From: Tipula vernalis | Taxonomy: Eukaryota > Arthropoda > Insecta > Diptera > Tipulidae | NCBI GenBank assembly: GCA_958295665.1 | Contig: OY282559.1 | Coordinates: forward strand, 269,491,347 to 269,555,346 | Length of the DNA: 64,000 bases | Direction: 5' to 3' | In this document: piece by piece, positions 46,901-57,160 of the stretch | Layout: each line of letters starts with the position of its first letter | Numbering within the stretch: the stretch's first letter is position 1 | Notes under the pieces: generated by a model | Database searches by the model: none | What the model saw: only the letters and a program-made list of their open reading frames with translations | What the model was told of the DNA's origin: nothing | Position numbers and translations under genes: made by a program

Positions 46901-47475
46901 GCAAACTTCTGAAAATTAAAAAAATAAACACTACGGCCTACCACCCACAGACGAATGGGGCGTTGGAGAGGTCTCACCGAACATGGACGGAATATCTGAG
47001 AAATTATACGCAGTCAGATCCGCTCAATTGGGACACTTGGCTTCCTTATGCTATCTTTACGTTTAATTCGACTCCACACAGTGCAACCAAATACATGCCT
47101 TTTGAATTGCTTTTTGGTTGGAAACCTGTGATGCCTACTGTATTAATTCGAGAACCAGAAATAGTTTACAACTATGATGATTATATACTAGAACTTAAAA
47201 GTAGAATGCAAAAATCATTTCACCGAGCAAGGGAGAACCTTATAAGTCAAAAATTCAGATCAAAAGAATACTACGACATCAACTCACATGTTCAAAATTT
47301 TCAAATCGGTGACCTAGTTTTATTAAAAAATGAAGTTCGTTCTACTAAATTTGCGCCTCTTTGGATTGGCCCATTCGAGGTTAAACGTATTAATTCACAT
47401 ACCAATACTACAATATTAGTGAAAAATAAATTGAAAACAGTCCACAATAACCGAATAAAACTGTTTATAACTTAA
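43988..47475 (+). CDS. pol: Pol polyprotein of element C, with one internal stop
   Basis: The Pol frame opens at the frameshift site. A His/Asn-rich linker leads to protease with LVDTGADISII. The next codon is TAA (44260-44262), the only lesion seen. After it the frame is open for over 1060 residues. Protease end GIIGKDFL; RT with KWRIVVDFRKLNDVTV, FSTLDLAKGYHQI, MPFGLKSAPATFQR and the YLDD box. RNase H runs from TTDASDIAIGAVL to ADSLSR. The integrase zinc domain has H...H and CELCQKNKC; its DDE core has LDIVGPLP, SDQGANF and NGALERSHRTW. The C-terminus has a GPFEV motif. One TAA-to-sense difference or occasional readthrough would make Pol; as it stands protease is cut. Confidence 0.88.
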
Positions 47476-47766
47476 TTTCAATAAAGTTGAGAATGTCGAA
47501 AGAATTTAAACTATAAGTAATAAATTATATTCAACCAAAATTAAAATAAAATTATAGTTTAATTTAATTATTTTTTTTTAAATTCTTTATATATATTTTT
47601 ATAATTATTATTACTATTATTACATCACTATATCTTTATTTTTTTTACTTATTTTAAATTATAGTTGTTAGTTATGAAATGAATTACTGAAAAATAAAAA
47701 ATAAAATTAATAATATTTTGTTCATATAAAATAATCTTTAGGATTATTTAAATCTTAAGGTGATGG
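47476..47766 (+). other. 3' untranslated region of element C
   Basis: Very AT-rich, no ORF. The last bases before the 3' LTR (cttaaggtgatgg) are the likely plus-strand primer, although it is an imperfect purine tract. Confidence 0.5.
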
Positions 47767-48130
47767 TGTTATGGATTACTGATATTATACTGTAGTTTTA
47801 TATAATTATTCATGTAATTACTTGTATACTAGTTAAGTACATCATCTTTGTATATGTATTGTATGTACCAAAACCTATAAATACCAATTCTGTCTAATCA
47901 ACGGGGAGTTGGTCAGTCAGCTTTTGTTATCGAACTTGTACCAAACAAAAAAAATGTATAAAAGTTATATTAAATATTAAATAAAGACTTGTACATATAT
48001 ATATAAAAATAAATAAGATTGAAAGTTTAATAAATAAAAAAGGAGTGAATTGTGAGTTTAATTTTTAAAAAGTGCAATATCCAATATCCTATTAATTTCC
48101 ATACCAAATTAAAAAACATTAATTACAACA
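47767..48130 (+). repeat. 3' LTR of element C
   Basis: Identical by eye to the 5' LTR. It is followed by ATGG and then by the remainder of D's left LTR. Confidence 0.93.
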
Positions 48131-48134
48131 ATGG

Positions 48135-48901
48135 TTCCTGGGCGGTCATTGGCCGGCTAAGGCTCAGGGGAAAAGCATGGGGTTTGCCAGGAACATGGCA
48201 CGGATCTAGTTGAACCGCGGGAAGGGAAGGAGGCAGGATGTGGGAGAATGGAATAGGCGGGGATGTGGATTGCGACGACTCACATCTCGCTTTGGGGCTG
48301 GGTTAGGAGAGTCCTGAACTCATCTTAAATGGGGCTTATCTCGCCATCTTAATAACAAAATTTTCAAATTCAAGGTTTATAATTATATCTAAATTATAAG
48401 TTTTATATTTCCAATTATAATGAACTTAAAACTTACTCGACCCCTTACTCGGGTTTACTCGAGCTCAAAAACTTAACTCCAAAAAAAAAACCACGCCATG
48501 CACGTCGGTCGTCAATCGCCCACATCAGAAGAGAAAAAAAAATGCATCAGCATAAAAAGGAATTAGAAAATTAGATTATAAAATATGTACTTGGTAATAT
48601 CAAAAAAAATTAAAAAGATAAGAACCCAAGTGAAAAATGAGCTTCGTGAAACTCAGAAAAATGAAAATTCTCATGCGTTGATATATAGCTGACTTGCTTG
48701 ATTTCCGTAGAGGAATGCTCGACCTAATTGAGCACAAGTAGTCACATGAGATAGGAATTTATTATCTGTTTTAGGCAGACAGATAATTTGTTGTTTGCAA
48801 TACCAACAACCATGGGAAAGAATGTGGACAGTACGTATAGTACAGGTAAAATAGGCGATGACTTAAGAAAATTGGAGGTACGCCAATTGACTGGCGTAAC
48901 A
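48135..48901 (-). repeat. Inner piece of the left (3') LTR of element D, internally deleted
   Basis: Matches the right LTR from TTCCTGGGCGG to GGCGTAACA. About 720 bp present in the right LTR (roughly 55486-56209) are missing, replaced by a short tactcgacccc-type filler near 48435-48460. The shared parts differ at only a few positions. Confidence 0.85.
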
Positions 48902-49021
48902 AACGTGGGGACGTCCCACACCCTAGATGAGTCTCAAAAGCCGGGCAAGACAAAACGAGGAAGCCGAACGGCAGACCCTTAGGGATCGCCGCATCCTTAG
49001 AATGTGTAGAATGCGTTGGTA
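48902..49021 (-). other. 3' untranslated end of element D
   Basis: Sequence between the integrase stop and the 3' LTR. It is GC-richer than its surroundings; no clear polypurine tract was recognised. Confidence 0.5.
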
Positions 49022-50655
49022 TCACGCCCTGATATCTTTGACGTGAAACGTACCTAAGGCCTTACCGAAAGAATCCTGTAACTGATAAGCGACTGACCCG
49101 ACTTTACCAGAAATTACAGCATGTTTGAATTTGGGGCTTAGTTTAGCTGAAAATTTATTAGAGGCATCACTCAACGCAAACAATCGAACAAAGACGGGCT
49201 GGCCAAGCTGAAATATACGTTGGGTGCTACGAAGATTATATCGCTTAGCGCTATTTTCATGAGCCACCTTTAGATAATGTTGGATGCGTTCTTTAAGCAA
49301 ATTAAGATGATCAGGTTTAGATACAGTCTGTAATTCACTTGCATCACTTCCATCCAACAATCTACGTAGCGCATAATCGGTACCGTGTAATGACACATGT
49401 TGCCCGAACACGACATAATGGGGAGAACACGACAGGGTATCATGAACAGCGTTGCGCAGAGCAGCAGCTATCTCTTGCAAGTACTTATCCCACTCGTTAT
49501 GGTCATGATCGGTCACATATGCACGCAGAGCGGACAATAAAGTTCGATTGACGCGTTCAGACGCGTTACTCTGTGGGGAATAAACGGGAGTGCGAAAATG
49601 AGAAACTCCATATTTCGATAATAATTCTTTGAACAGATTTGATGTGAATTGCTTGCCATTGTCGGAAGTTACCACCTCAGGTACGGAGAACATTAGGAAG
49701 ACTTCATTCTCGAGAAAATTACACAACGCCGAAGCAGATGCTTCACGCAAAGGTTTTACCAAAACGAATTTAGAGAAATGATCAAGCACAATGACAATAT
49801 AGGAGTTCCCCCGCTTAGAACGAGGATAAGGGCCAAGGAAATCCACGAACAGTTTTTGAAAGGGTCTGGTAGACACTACAGCTGCTCCCATGACTGGTTG
49901 GGTGGAGAAATTCACAGCCTTATTCATTTTACATTTAGTGCAGCTAGCCACGTACGTCTTCACTTGGCTTGCCATTCGTGGCCAGTAAAATTGTCGCTGA
50001 AGTCGTTCAAGTGTTTTGCTACCGCCTAAATGTGCTGAAGTAGGAGGATTGTGGGCCTGCTCGATGAGATTCTCGGTCAAAGAATGAGGAATGACCAATC
50101 TCCAGATAGGAACATTGGTATCAAGGTAATTAATTCCATAAGATGAGGCTATTAATAATTTGTCCCCCTGAACTTTAAGATTATGTTCAGCACTACCCAA
50201 CTGTTTGACTTTATTAATTCGGTCAATATATTCGGGATCCTGAAATGATGGTGAGGAGAGATCAATGTGCAACACTGGCACCGAAGTCTGTGCAGGTGAT
50301 AAAGAATTTACGGAAGCATCTAAGAGATTTGACGGGGCCTGACCACCACCAGACCGGCCATTGCAATCGATACTGCTCGGGTCTTTCGAATCTTCCTTAC
50401 TAGGCTGGGTTTCATCGTAAAAACTTCGAGACAACGCATCTGGCACAACGTTTACCGATCCTTTTCGGTAGCCGATTTGGAAATCGAAAGCTTCAACCAT
50501 CTTAACCATCTTAAGCTGGCATGATCGGTATAGATGACAAAAGGATACCCTTCAACATACGGCCGAAACTTCTGTACACTGAGTATCGCGGCGTAACATT
50601 CTAGTTCAGTGACTGAGTAATTGCGCTGCGCCGAATTAAGCTTATGGAAATAAAC
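49022..50655 (-). pseudogene. pol: RNase H end and integrase of element D
   Basis: After the RT frame is lost near 50640, RNase H continues in other frames (KLNSAQRNYSVTELECYAA, FVIYTDHASL). A deletion with a frame change removes the segment before AFDFQIGYRKGSVNVVPDALSRS, where the long frame (50509-49022) begins. Integrase is complete: zinc domain with HNPPTSAHLGG and CTKCKMNK; core with FVDFLGPYP, SDNGKQF and NASERVNRTLL (E); and a C-terminal domain ending at the TAA near 49022. No lesion was seen in integrase itself. Confidence 0.82.
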
Positions 50656-52499
50656 TCAATAGGTCGCTCATTACCCTCGGAATCCAACTGAAATAGAACA
50701 CTGCCCACGCCCACGGCACTAGCATCGCACTGAATGTAAAAAGGCTTGGTATAAGCCGGGTTAGCTAAGACAGGAGCCGATGATAGAGAGCGTTTTAAGG
50801 CGTTAAATGCCGAATCTGCAACGGAGGACCACACTATTTTCAGCGATTTTCCAGTGCGATCAGTAAGAGGGGCAGCCAGAGAAGCAAAGTTAGGAATAAA
50901 ACGACGGTACCATCCGCACATACCCAGAAAGCGCCGAATCTGTTTAGTAGTTTTTGGAACGGGATACTCCAGAATAGCTTTGTACTTGTCCGGATTGGTG
51001 CGTAGGCACCCTTCGCCGACAATATAACCTAGATAATCAACTTCCTTTAACACGAATTTACTTTTCTCAAGGTTTATAGTCAAACCAGCCGTTTCAAGGA
51101 GGCGAGCAATCTCTTTCAATAGCACAAAATGTTCCGCTAGGGTAGCAGAGGTAACCAAAAGGTCATCGAGGTACACGAACACTTTATCGTGCAACTGGTG
51201 GGGTATAACTTTGTGCATCAAGCGACAAAGCGTCTGCGGCGCGTTGCATAAGCCGAAAGGCATTACGTTGAACTGGTACAGAGGCAGTCCAGGTACCGTA
51301 AAAGCCGTCTTATCGCGGGATTGTGGATCGAGTGGTATCTGCCAGAAGGCGTCTTTTAAATCAATGGCCGAAATAAATCGGGTTTGATCCAAACGCCCCA
51401 ACAACCCGTTGATGAGAGGCAGCGGATATGCATCCTTGACGGTGGCCTTGTTTAGTTCTCGTGCATCCAGGCATAAGCGAACTTTACCCGATCCTTTACG
51501 CACCAATGTGACTGGGGAACACCATGAACTTTGTGATTCCTCTATCAGTCCTAGGGATAGCATACGGTCTAATTCACCGTACATTAAGCTTTGTATTGCC
51601 GGCGAAACAGCATAGAATCTTTGTTTCACTGGTTTAGCGATTCCGACGTCGATGTGATGGGTTACCAAGGGCGTTTTGCCCAAACCCAATTTAGAGCTCA
51701 TGGGGAAAAGCTCCTTGATCTGGTTCAAAACTGATTGATCCGTACAGAATAAAAGGTGGTATTTCGCTTCGGCCGGTCGTTCAGACCCAGTATTAGCTGT
51801 ACCCAGGGACGCGATTTTTGGGAAAATACCGAAGCGGTTCCAAAAATCAATCCCGAGATAGAGAGGCTGTTCTAAAGACGGAACTATGTACAGAAGTAAA
51901 TTATGGGAGACGTTATTGAATTTAATAAGGGCATTAATAAATCCTAAAACCCGTTGCGGCTGACCACTCGCTGTGTTAATATGGGACGGAAAGCTGTGGA
52001 ATTTGATCCCAGAATCCATCAAATATTTTTCGGATCCGCGGCCCAATACACTGACACTGGCTCCGCTGTCCAGAAGCCCTTGATAAGTCACTCCATTAAC
52101 AAGGACGGAGGCATATGGTCTTGAATCATTTGGGTTATCTAACAGTATAGAAGCAAGTATACGGGCTCTACTACGTCGCCGGTGTTCCCAGTATATCTTA
52201 GAGCGGAGTAAACGGGATGAGTAATGGGGAGTAACTGTATTGTTAGAGCTTGGCACTCTTTCTTGCATTTGGGTCCACTCCTTTCCTACTACGGTGGCTT
52301 TCGAGGGGTTGGGAGGTGCGAAGGAAAATGGATGCTGTGTGCGTATTTCGTGTAATTTGGGGGGTGCGATATCGGGGTTTTGGTCCGGTCGCCAAATAGC
52401 GCTGTTCCGATCTCGGGTCCCTCTGCGTTGGTATGCATCAATACTCGAGGGGGCGCTCTCCCAGGGGGGCGGAACCTCGACAGCCCGTTTCCCGAACAT
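50601..52499 (-). CDS. pol: Protease and reverse transcriptase of element D
   Basis: A 632-codon frame overlapping the end of gag by about 210 nt in another frame, so Pol is presumably expressed by frameshifting. The ATG at 52499 may not be used. Protease: LLDSGASVSVLG and LGIDFWNRF. RT: SSWCSPVTLVRK, KVRLCLDARELNKATV, FISAIDLKDAFWQI, MPFGLCNAPQTLCR and the YLDDLLV catalytic box, then YLGYIVGEG. RNase H starts with QCDASAVGVGSVLF. The frame ends prematurely after EFISI owing to a frameshift in RNase H, so the real protein would continue into integrase. Confidence 0.85.
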   Translation of the reverse strand: MFGKRAVEVPPPWESAPSSIDAYQRRGTRDRNSAIWRPDQNPDIAPPKLHEIRTQHPFSFAPPNPSKATVVGKEWTQMQERVPSSNNTVTPHYSSRLLRSKIYWEHRRRSRARILASILLDNPNDSRPYASVLVNGVTYQGLLDSGASVSVLGRGSEKYLMDSGIKFHSFPSHINTASGQPQRVLGFINALIKFNNVSHNLLLYIVPSLEQPLYLGIDFWNRFGIFPKIASLGTANTGSERPAEAKYHLLFCTDQSVLNQIKELFPMSSKLGLGKTPLVTHHIDVGIAKPVKQRFYAVSPAIQSLMYGELDRMLSLGLIEESQSSWCSPVTLVRKGSGKVRLCLDARELNKATVKDAYPLPLINGLLGRLDQTRFISAIDLKDAFWQIPLDPQSRDKTAFTVPGLPLYQFNVMPFGLCNAPQTLCRLMHKVIPHQLHDKVFVYLDDLLVTSATLAEHFVLLKEIARLLETAGLTINLEKSKFVLKEVDYLGYIVGEGCLRTNPDKYKAILEYPVPKTTKQIRRFLGMCGWYRRFIPNFASLAAPLTDRTGKSLKIVWSSVADSAFNALKRSLSSAPVLANPAYTKPFYIQCDASAVGVGSVLFQLDSEGNERPIEFISISLIRRSAITQSLN

Positions 52500-54136
52500 C
52501 GGAAACAGTTTGGTCTTAATATGCCTGGCCTACCACATCCAAAGCAAAATATTTTGGTAACCGCCTCGGGACAGTTAATAAAGGTATGCCCAATATCCTG
52601 GCAATTCCAGCAGATACTGAGATTGGAATCACCTTCGGGTTTACTGGGAGTATTTGAGGCATTGGCAAAGTTGACTCGCCTGGGAGCCTTCGAATCATTA
52701 AAGGCGCAAATCTCTTCCTGATTCATGAGGTCAGGGGAATTCGACCGCTTAGGGAATTGATCTTGGATCTGCTCTGGATACGGGACATTAGGGCTCTCCA
52801 AGGTTAGTTCATGGATACTCCGCTGGAGGCATCCCGACTCGGGATCATATCGGTTGCGTCGCCACACATCTTCTAAAGCCAAACTGCGTTGGACCAAACT
52901 GTTTATGGAAGGGATGGTTTTCCCTGCCAACGCTACCTGGAGTCCAGGTCTCATATTGGACCGTAAGATGTGCAAGATTTCCGGCTCTTCCAAGGGCACT
53001 CGAAATTGCAGAGTGAGGGTCATGATTTCATTATAGAAATCGCGGAAAGATTCAGACTTCTTTTGCTTCCGATTTTCTATAACCCGCTTGATATCTGGAT
53101 CAGTACGACGGTCCTGAAAGGCGGCTATCAACGCTGCTTTCACTGCGGAGCAGGAAGACATGGGGTTCCGCTCTAAGTAGCACCAATACCAGTTGGAGGC
53201 GTTCCCTTTCAAGACACATCCCAATTCATCCCGTAAGTCTTCCAGGGTCAGGCGGTAGACCCGCGCAAAATGCTCGATCCGGAAAAGGAATCGTTCCACG
53301 GGTAACCCGTCTCAGGAGCCATCAAAGGAAATGTTGCACTGGCCCAGGTGAGTGCTACCGCGTCCCGTCCCTCTTACATATGTGCGTGCTCCTGCCGCCT
53401 CGGTGGCGGGAGCAAGAAGATTTGAGGCACCCGGAGGGAGGGATACTTTATCGTCTTTCTTAGCGTTTTCGTGGGGTGGGGTAGGGCGCATGGTGGAAGA
53501 CATGGGATGCTGGGCTTGACCCGAATCCCTTCGTCCCTCGTCGTCGCCACCTGCCTCGAGCTCCCGTGATAACGAATCAGTTGGATTTGCTACTTTCAAC
53601 TCAAAGACATCACTGTTGAATTTGTTCCCCGCATCCTCTTCTTCAGAAGAAGACAATTCCTCTGGTTCAAATCCTTCTGACTCTCTGAGTTGGGTTAGGG
53701 ATTCCTCTAAATTCGCGTCGCCTTGCATGATGCCCTGCACCGCTACTAACATGAGTTGACTCATTTCTGTGAGCGTCTTCGCCTGGGCTTTATATGATCG
53801 GCTAGTGTTAGTTAACCGTCTCAGGCGCTCAATCACGTGAATAACTCGGGCCTCGATTGTCTGCGTTGCCGCTGCTGTAGGTTTATTCTGGGGGTCAAAA
53901 CTGGCTACCCAATCTCGATGGTTCTGCAATTTAATTTGGCATTTGTTGATTTCCCGCTTAGGGTTGCGGCAAGCGGCTCCATGGGGTCGGAAAGGTTTTA
54001 AGACAGGATTATTGCTTTCGTTGATAAAAGCAGCTTTCAATAATTGCAACCGGTTAATAGGACTACCTTTCAAATGCCTAACTTCGCATTCGATTTCGAA
54101 CTCGTCCGGCGACAAATGTTCAGCCTCCATGGTCAC
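52289..54136 (-). pseudogene. gag: Gag of element D, interrupted by one in-frame UGA
   Basis: Two open pieces in one frame (54136-53312 and 53311-52289), about 615 codons together, separated only by TGA at 53314-53312. The start is ATG 54136. Residues 1-40 resemble the N-terminal helical motif of arthropod gypsy/Arc-like Gags (SPDEFEIECEVRHL). An acidic linker follows (LSSSEEEDAG). The capsid begins just at the stop (ISFDGS, then VERFLFRIEHFARVY, WYWCYLE, KQKKSESFRDFYNEI). The C-terminus has two zinc knuckles (CWNCQDIGHTFINC; CFGCGRPGILRPNC, the second without a normal His). The UGA falls inside a conserved capsid turn, so it is a lesion rather than a programmed signal. Confidence 0.82.
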
Positions 54137-54227
54137 AGAGGTCTCGGGAGATTAGCACGGCGTAATTAATGAAAATATAAATATAGGGGTAAGAAGACTG
54201 GCCGTTAAGGAAAAAAACTCGTCGAGA

Positions 54228-54326
54228 TTAAATGCCCCTATTGATTATGGCTTGAAACAAAAAACTTAATGATAGAGTCACTAAGATGATAAGGAGAACT
54301 CCGACGGCAAAACGAAGCACTTCCAT
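54228..54326 (-). CDS. 32-residue single-pass membrane peptide in the leader of element D
   Basis: A small ORF starting at ATG 54326-54324 in a strong context (GGAAACATGG) and ending TAA at 54230-54228, about 90 nt before the gag ATG. The peptide begins MEVLRFAVGVLL, is hydrophobic to about residue 24 (one predicted membrane segment), has LFQ at 23-25 and ends INRGI. It aligns without gaps to the peptide of the neighbouring ORF at 54343-54459, sharing M1, E2, R5, V8, T17, L18, L20, S21, L23, F24, Q25 and I28. That conservation after tandem duplication argues for selection on the peptide. Function unknown; no known family recognised. Confidence 0.6.
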   Translation of the reverse strand: MEVLRFAVGVLLIILVTLSLSFLFQAIINRGI

Positions 54327-54342
54327 GTTTCCAAAAATAGAT

Positions 54343-54459
54343 TTATTTATTTTTTTTTTTTTTAAATAGATTCGCGATAGTGGTCTGGAACAAATAGCTT
54401 AAGGCTAATGTGAGTCCGACAAGTACGACCACTACAACTATGGACCGCCAAATTTCCAT
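54343..54459 (-). CDS. 38-residue membrane peptide, tandem paralogue of the preceding ORF
   Basis: ATG at 54459-54457; TAA ends at 54343, only 16 nt before the next small ORF. The peptide begins MEIWRSIVVVVVLVG, has a membrane segment of about 20 residues, then LSYLFQ (20-25), and ends in a lysine-rich tail encoded by an A-run. It shares 12 of the first 28 positions with its neighbour, without gaps. The start context is weaker (ATATTAATGG). In element transcripts this ORF would be met first, then the 32-residue one, then gag. The lysine tail may have been lengthened by slippage in the A-run. Confidence 0.55.
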   Translation of the reverse strand: MEIWRSIVVVVVLVGLTLALSYLFQTTIANLFKKKKNK

Positions 54460-55116
54460 TAATATTAAATTTGTGATTCGTTTTAAAGACAAACTCCAAT
54501 CGATTCTTATTTAATCTAAAATATTAAATCTATATAACTATACACAAACAAATATATAATACTATATAAAATATTTTATCTTTTTTTTTTTTTTTTTTTT
54601 TGATTTATTAAAATATAAAAGGATGAGTCCAGGACTAACTCATCACCCATGCCATGCAGCAAAACGATCAGTCATCCTTAAAGGAAAGGATTGTAGGAAC
54701 ATTAGGGTTTTTGTTCTTCAGGCAATTATATCACGCTCACCATTAAGGGACTGATGAAATGAACCGACCGAAAACTTTAAGCGGGTGGGAAGGGAATTTA
54801 AGTAACCCCGGCAATTAAAATCACGCTCACCATGAATATCATGGGACTACTGAGACGAACTGCCTGGGTAACGAAAAGAGATAGGGAAGGGTTAAATTTG
54901 GTCAACCATTGATATCCCGCTCACGTAAGAGACAACGGACAACAGATATTGATGGTTGATAACCAAACCAAATGAAAATTTTAAACAAACCTCAGTATGT
55001 GCAGCCGTGTGTATTCAAAACAACTCGGGGTTGGTTACAACGGTTCACAAAAAGATAACGAGGTTAACACAAAAAAAATAAAAACTGAGAAACTAAAGCC
55101 GAAATTTTTTTTTTTA
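54460..55116 (-). other. Leader of element D
   Basis: Untranslated RNA leader. It holds T/A runs near 54580-54601 and three related segments around (a/t)tca(c)cgctcac (54731, 54821 and about 54914), each beside a short inverted word. These may be RNA stem-loops, for example packaging or internal-entry structures; this is a guess. Confidence 0.5.
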
Positions 55117-55130
55117 CTAATTGGGCGCCA
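55117..55130 (-). other. Primer-binding site of element D
   Basis: On the minus strand TGGCGCCCAATTAG, one base after the 5' LTR end. TGGCGCCCAA is the start of the tRNA-Lys-type primer site. Confidence 0.75.
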
Positions 55131-55131
55131 C

Positions 55132-56660
55132 TGTAACGAAAAGGACGTGAAGTCACTCCGTTAGCAGATATCCATGCCACTTGTTGTTCCTGGGCGGTTA
55201 TTGGCCGGCTAAGGCTCAGGGGAAAGGCGTGGGGTTTGCCAGGAACATGGCACGGATCTAGTTGAACCGCGGGAAGGGAAGGAGGCAGGATGTGGGAGAA
55301 TGGAATAGACGGGGATGTGGATTGCGACGACTCACATCTCGCTTTGGGGCTGGGTTAGGAGAGTCCTGAACTCATCCTAAATGCGGCTTATCTCGCCATC
55401 TTAATAACAAAATTTTCAAATTCAAGGTTTATAATTATATCTAAATTATAAGTTTTATATTTCCAATTATAATGAACTTAAAACTAAAAAAATTTAATAT
55501 TTAAATCATAATAAACAATAATAAAAATTAACTCATCTTAAAAATCAACTTTGCTCTTCCATTCATTATTAATTTTTTTTTTTTTTGTTTTATAACTCAA
55601 CTTTTATATTAATATCTGGTATTTCTATTCTTATTTCACTATCTACTATTATTTTATTTGATCAATCCAAAATCTACACTTTCAATGTCTTTTTTTTTTT
55701 TTTTAAAACGATTTTGGATTCCTAATTGATTAACGTACAATTAACTAACAAATCAAAAATTTTATTAATCACAATAAAATATACTTTTATTATATGTATC
55801 AAAGTTATGATTACGTTCGAGTTAATCGCAACGCAAGTAGGGATATTTATTTCCCAATTTTTCACTTCTTAATCCTTATCAACTTATTATTATTCGAATT
55901 TTTATCACTTCTCTTTTAATAGTCTTTAGAATTCTCACTTTTCTTAATTTTATATAAATTTTATAATAGTTTCTTCAATCTTTTAATTTAATTAACTAAT
56001 ATTAATTTATTACTAACAACTTGCACTTTATCTTAAAACCCAACTTTGCTTTTCCATTTATTATTCATCAAACATATTATAATAGTTTCTTCAATCTTTT
56101 AACTTAATTAAAATAATATTAATTTATTACTAACAACTTGTACTTTATCTTCTCGTCACAAACAACATCAACCGAAAAAAAATAAAAAAAATAAAATAAA
56201 AGAACAACCCGACTTACTCGAGCTCAAAAACTTAACTCCAAAAAAAAAACCACGCCATGCACGTCGGTCGTCAATCGCCCACATCAGAAGAGAAAAAAAA
56301 ATGCATCAGCATAAAAAGGAATTAGAAAATTAGATTATAAAATATGTACTTGGTAATATCAAAAAAAATTAAAAAGATAAGAACCCAAGTGAAAAATGAG
56401 CTTCGTGAAACTCAGAAAAATGAAAATTCTCATGCGTTGATATATAGCTGACTTGCTTGATTTCCGTAGAGGAATGCTCGACCTAATTGAGCACAAGTAG
56501 TCACATGAGATAGGAATTTATTATCTGTTTTAGGCAGACAGATAATTTGTTGTTTGCAATACCAACAACCATGGGAAAGAATGTGGACAGTACGTATAGT
56601 ACAGGTAAAATAGGCGATGACTTAAGAAAATTGGAGGTACGCCAATTGACTGGCGTAACA
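55132..56660 (-). repeat. 5' LTR of element D (intact, 1529 bp)
   Basis: Begins TGTAACGAAAAG and ends GGCGTAACA on the plus strand. It contains the block GGCGG.TATTGGCCGGCTAAG, CAGGGGAAAG, GTGGGGTTTG and AACCGCGGGAAGGG that it shares with the solo LTR at 12232-13824, plus a long AT-rich middle that the left LTR has lost. Confidence 0.9.
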
Positions 56661-56826
56661 TGTTTTCTAGAAATAAGAGGAAATCCAATTAAAGTTATGA
56701 GTTCATCCCCTAGTTTTCAGTAAAATGAAATTCTACCTTGTTTTAAAATGACAAACCCTTTGGATGAAAACCATTAAGATATCTTCTTGAGTTTGTATGA
56801 ATTTACGTGATCGATTTTTCTCTGTG
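56661..56826 (+). other. Right terminal segment of element G
   Basis: Continuation of G after element D: it starts with D's target duplicate TGTT and ends TTTTTCTCTGTG, the inverted partner of the left end at 31311. Confidence 0.7.
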
Positions 56827-57160
56827 TATTTATTATACAACTTGATATACACATAACTATTTTCAATTCATAATAGCTTTAAAAATCTTACAACGTTCTG
56901 AATTCGCCCGAAAAAAGTCATTATATTGTAATATAACAGTAACATTGTGAACTTCCAAAAAAACCTTGAACTTAAATGTTGTTTCATTTGGTTTGAGGAA
57001 TCAGGCTGTTATGGTTCGAATCCCTGGAATATTTTTTTTTAAATGTTGCGCAAAAAATTTTAATCTTAGAGTCACAATAGGTTACTTACATAATCTATCG
57101 TTATTTAAACTGAAGCGCGTACACATTTTTTATTAGTTTATTATAGTTTTAATATCAACA

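Larger units (their letters stand above)
41334..48130 (+). mobile_element. Element C: young Ty3/gypsy retrotransposon
   Basis: 6797 bp with 364-bp LTRs (41334-41697 and 47767-48130) that read identically, beginning TGTTATGG and ending TTACAACA. It is flanked by ATGG (41330-41333 and 48131-48134) inside D's LTR. Gag and Pol are in different frames, joined by a -1 slippery site. Pol is a single long frame apart from one TAA in protease. No env. Confidence 0.93.
41278..56660 (-). mobile_element. Element D: gypsy-type LTR retrotransposon with long LTRs
   Basis: A minus-strand element flanked by TGTT (41274-41277 and 56661-56664). The LTRs begin TGTAACGAAAAG and end GGCGTAACA on the plus strand. 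The right (5') LTR is 55132-56660. The left (3') LTR is split into 41278-41333 and 48135-48901 by element C. A primer-binding site, a long leader with two small membrane-peptide ORFs, gag, protease-RT, RNase H and integrase follow in order on the minus strand. The RT and integrase resemble the Osvaldo/Ulysses kind of gypsy element. Gag has an in-frame UGA and RNase H is broken. Confidence 0.85.
31311..56826 (+). mobile_element. Element G: decayed CACTA-like transposon carrying later insertions
   Basis: The left end is CACAGAGAAAAAAGTGACC; the right end in complement is CACAGAGAAAAATCGATC; TA lies outside both (31309-31310 and 56827-56828). Its two plus-strand genes are homologous to ORF1 and the transposase of element E. 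It has been interrupted by piggyBac element I, a LINE fragment, a palindromic MITE and element D (which holds element C). Removing I, the LINE, the MITE and D leaves roughly 6.4 kb. The ends are matched over about 13 bp, so the boundary call is good but not certain. Confidence 0.7.

Noticed and set aside
48771..49025. 84-codon minus-strand ORF at the D LTR/internal boundary
   Set aside because: It runs from the 3' untranslated end of D into the LTR. No homology was recognised and it overlaps the integrase end.
52380..52721. Plus-strand ORFs over the D gag region (also 52240-52560)
   Set aside because: They are antisense to the Gag zinc-knuckle and protease-leading sequence, and their composition reflects the real minus-strand genes.
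57008..57026. Possible tRNA or SINE (B-box ggttcgaatcc)
   Set aside because: Only the B box is convincing; no A box at proper distance and no tRNA fold could be seen.
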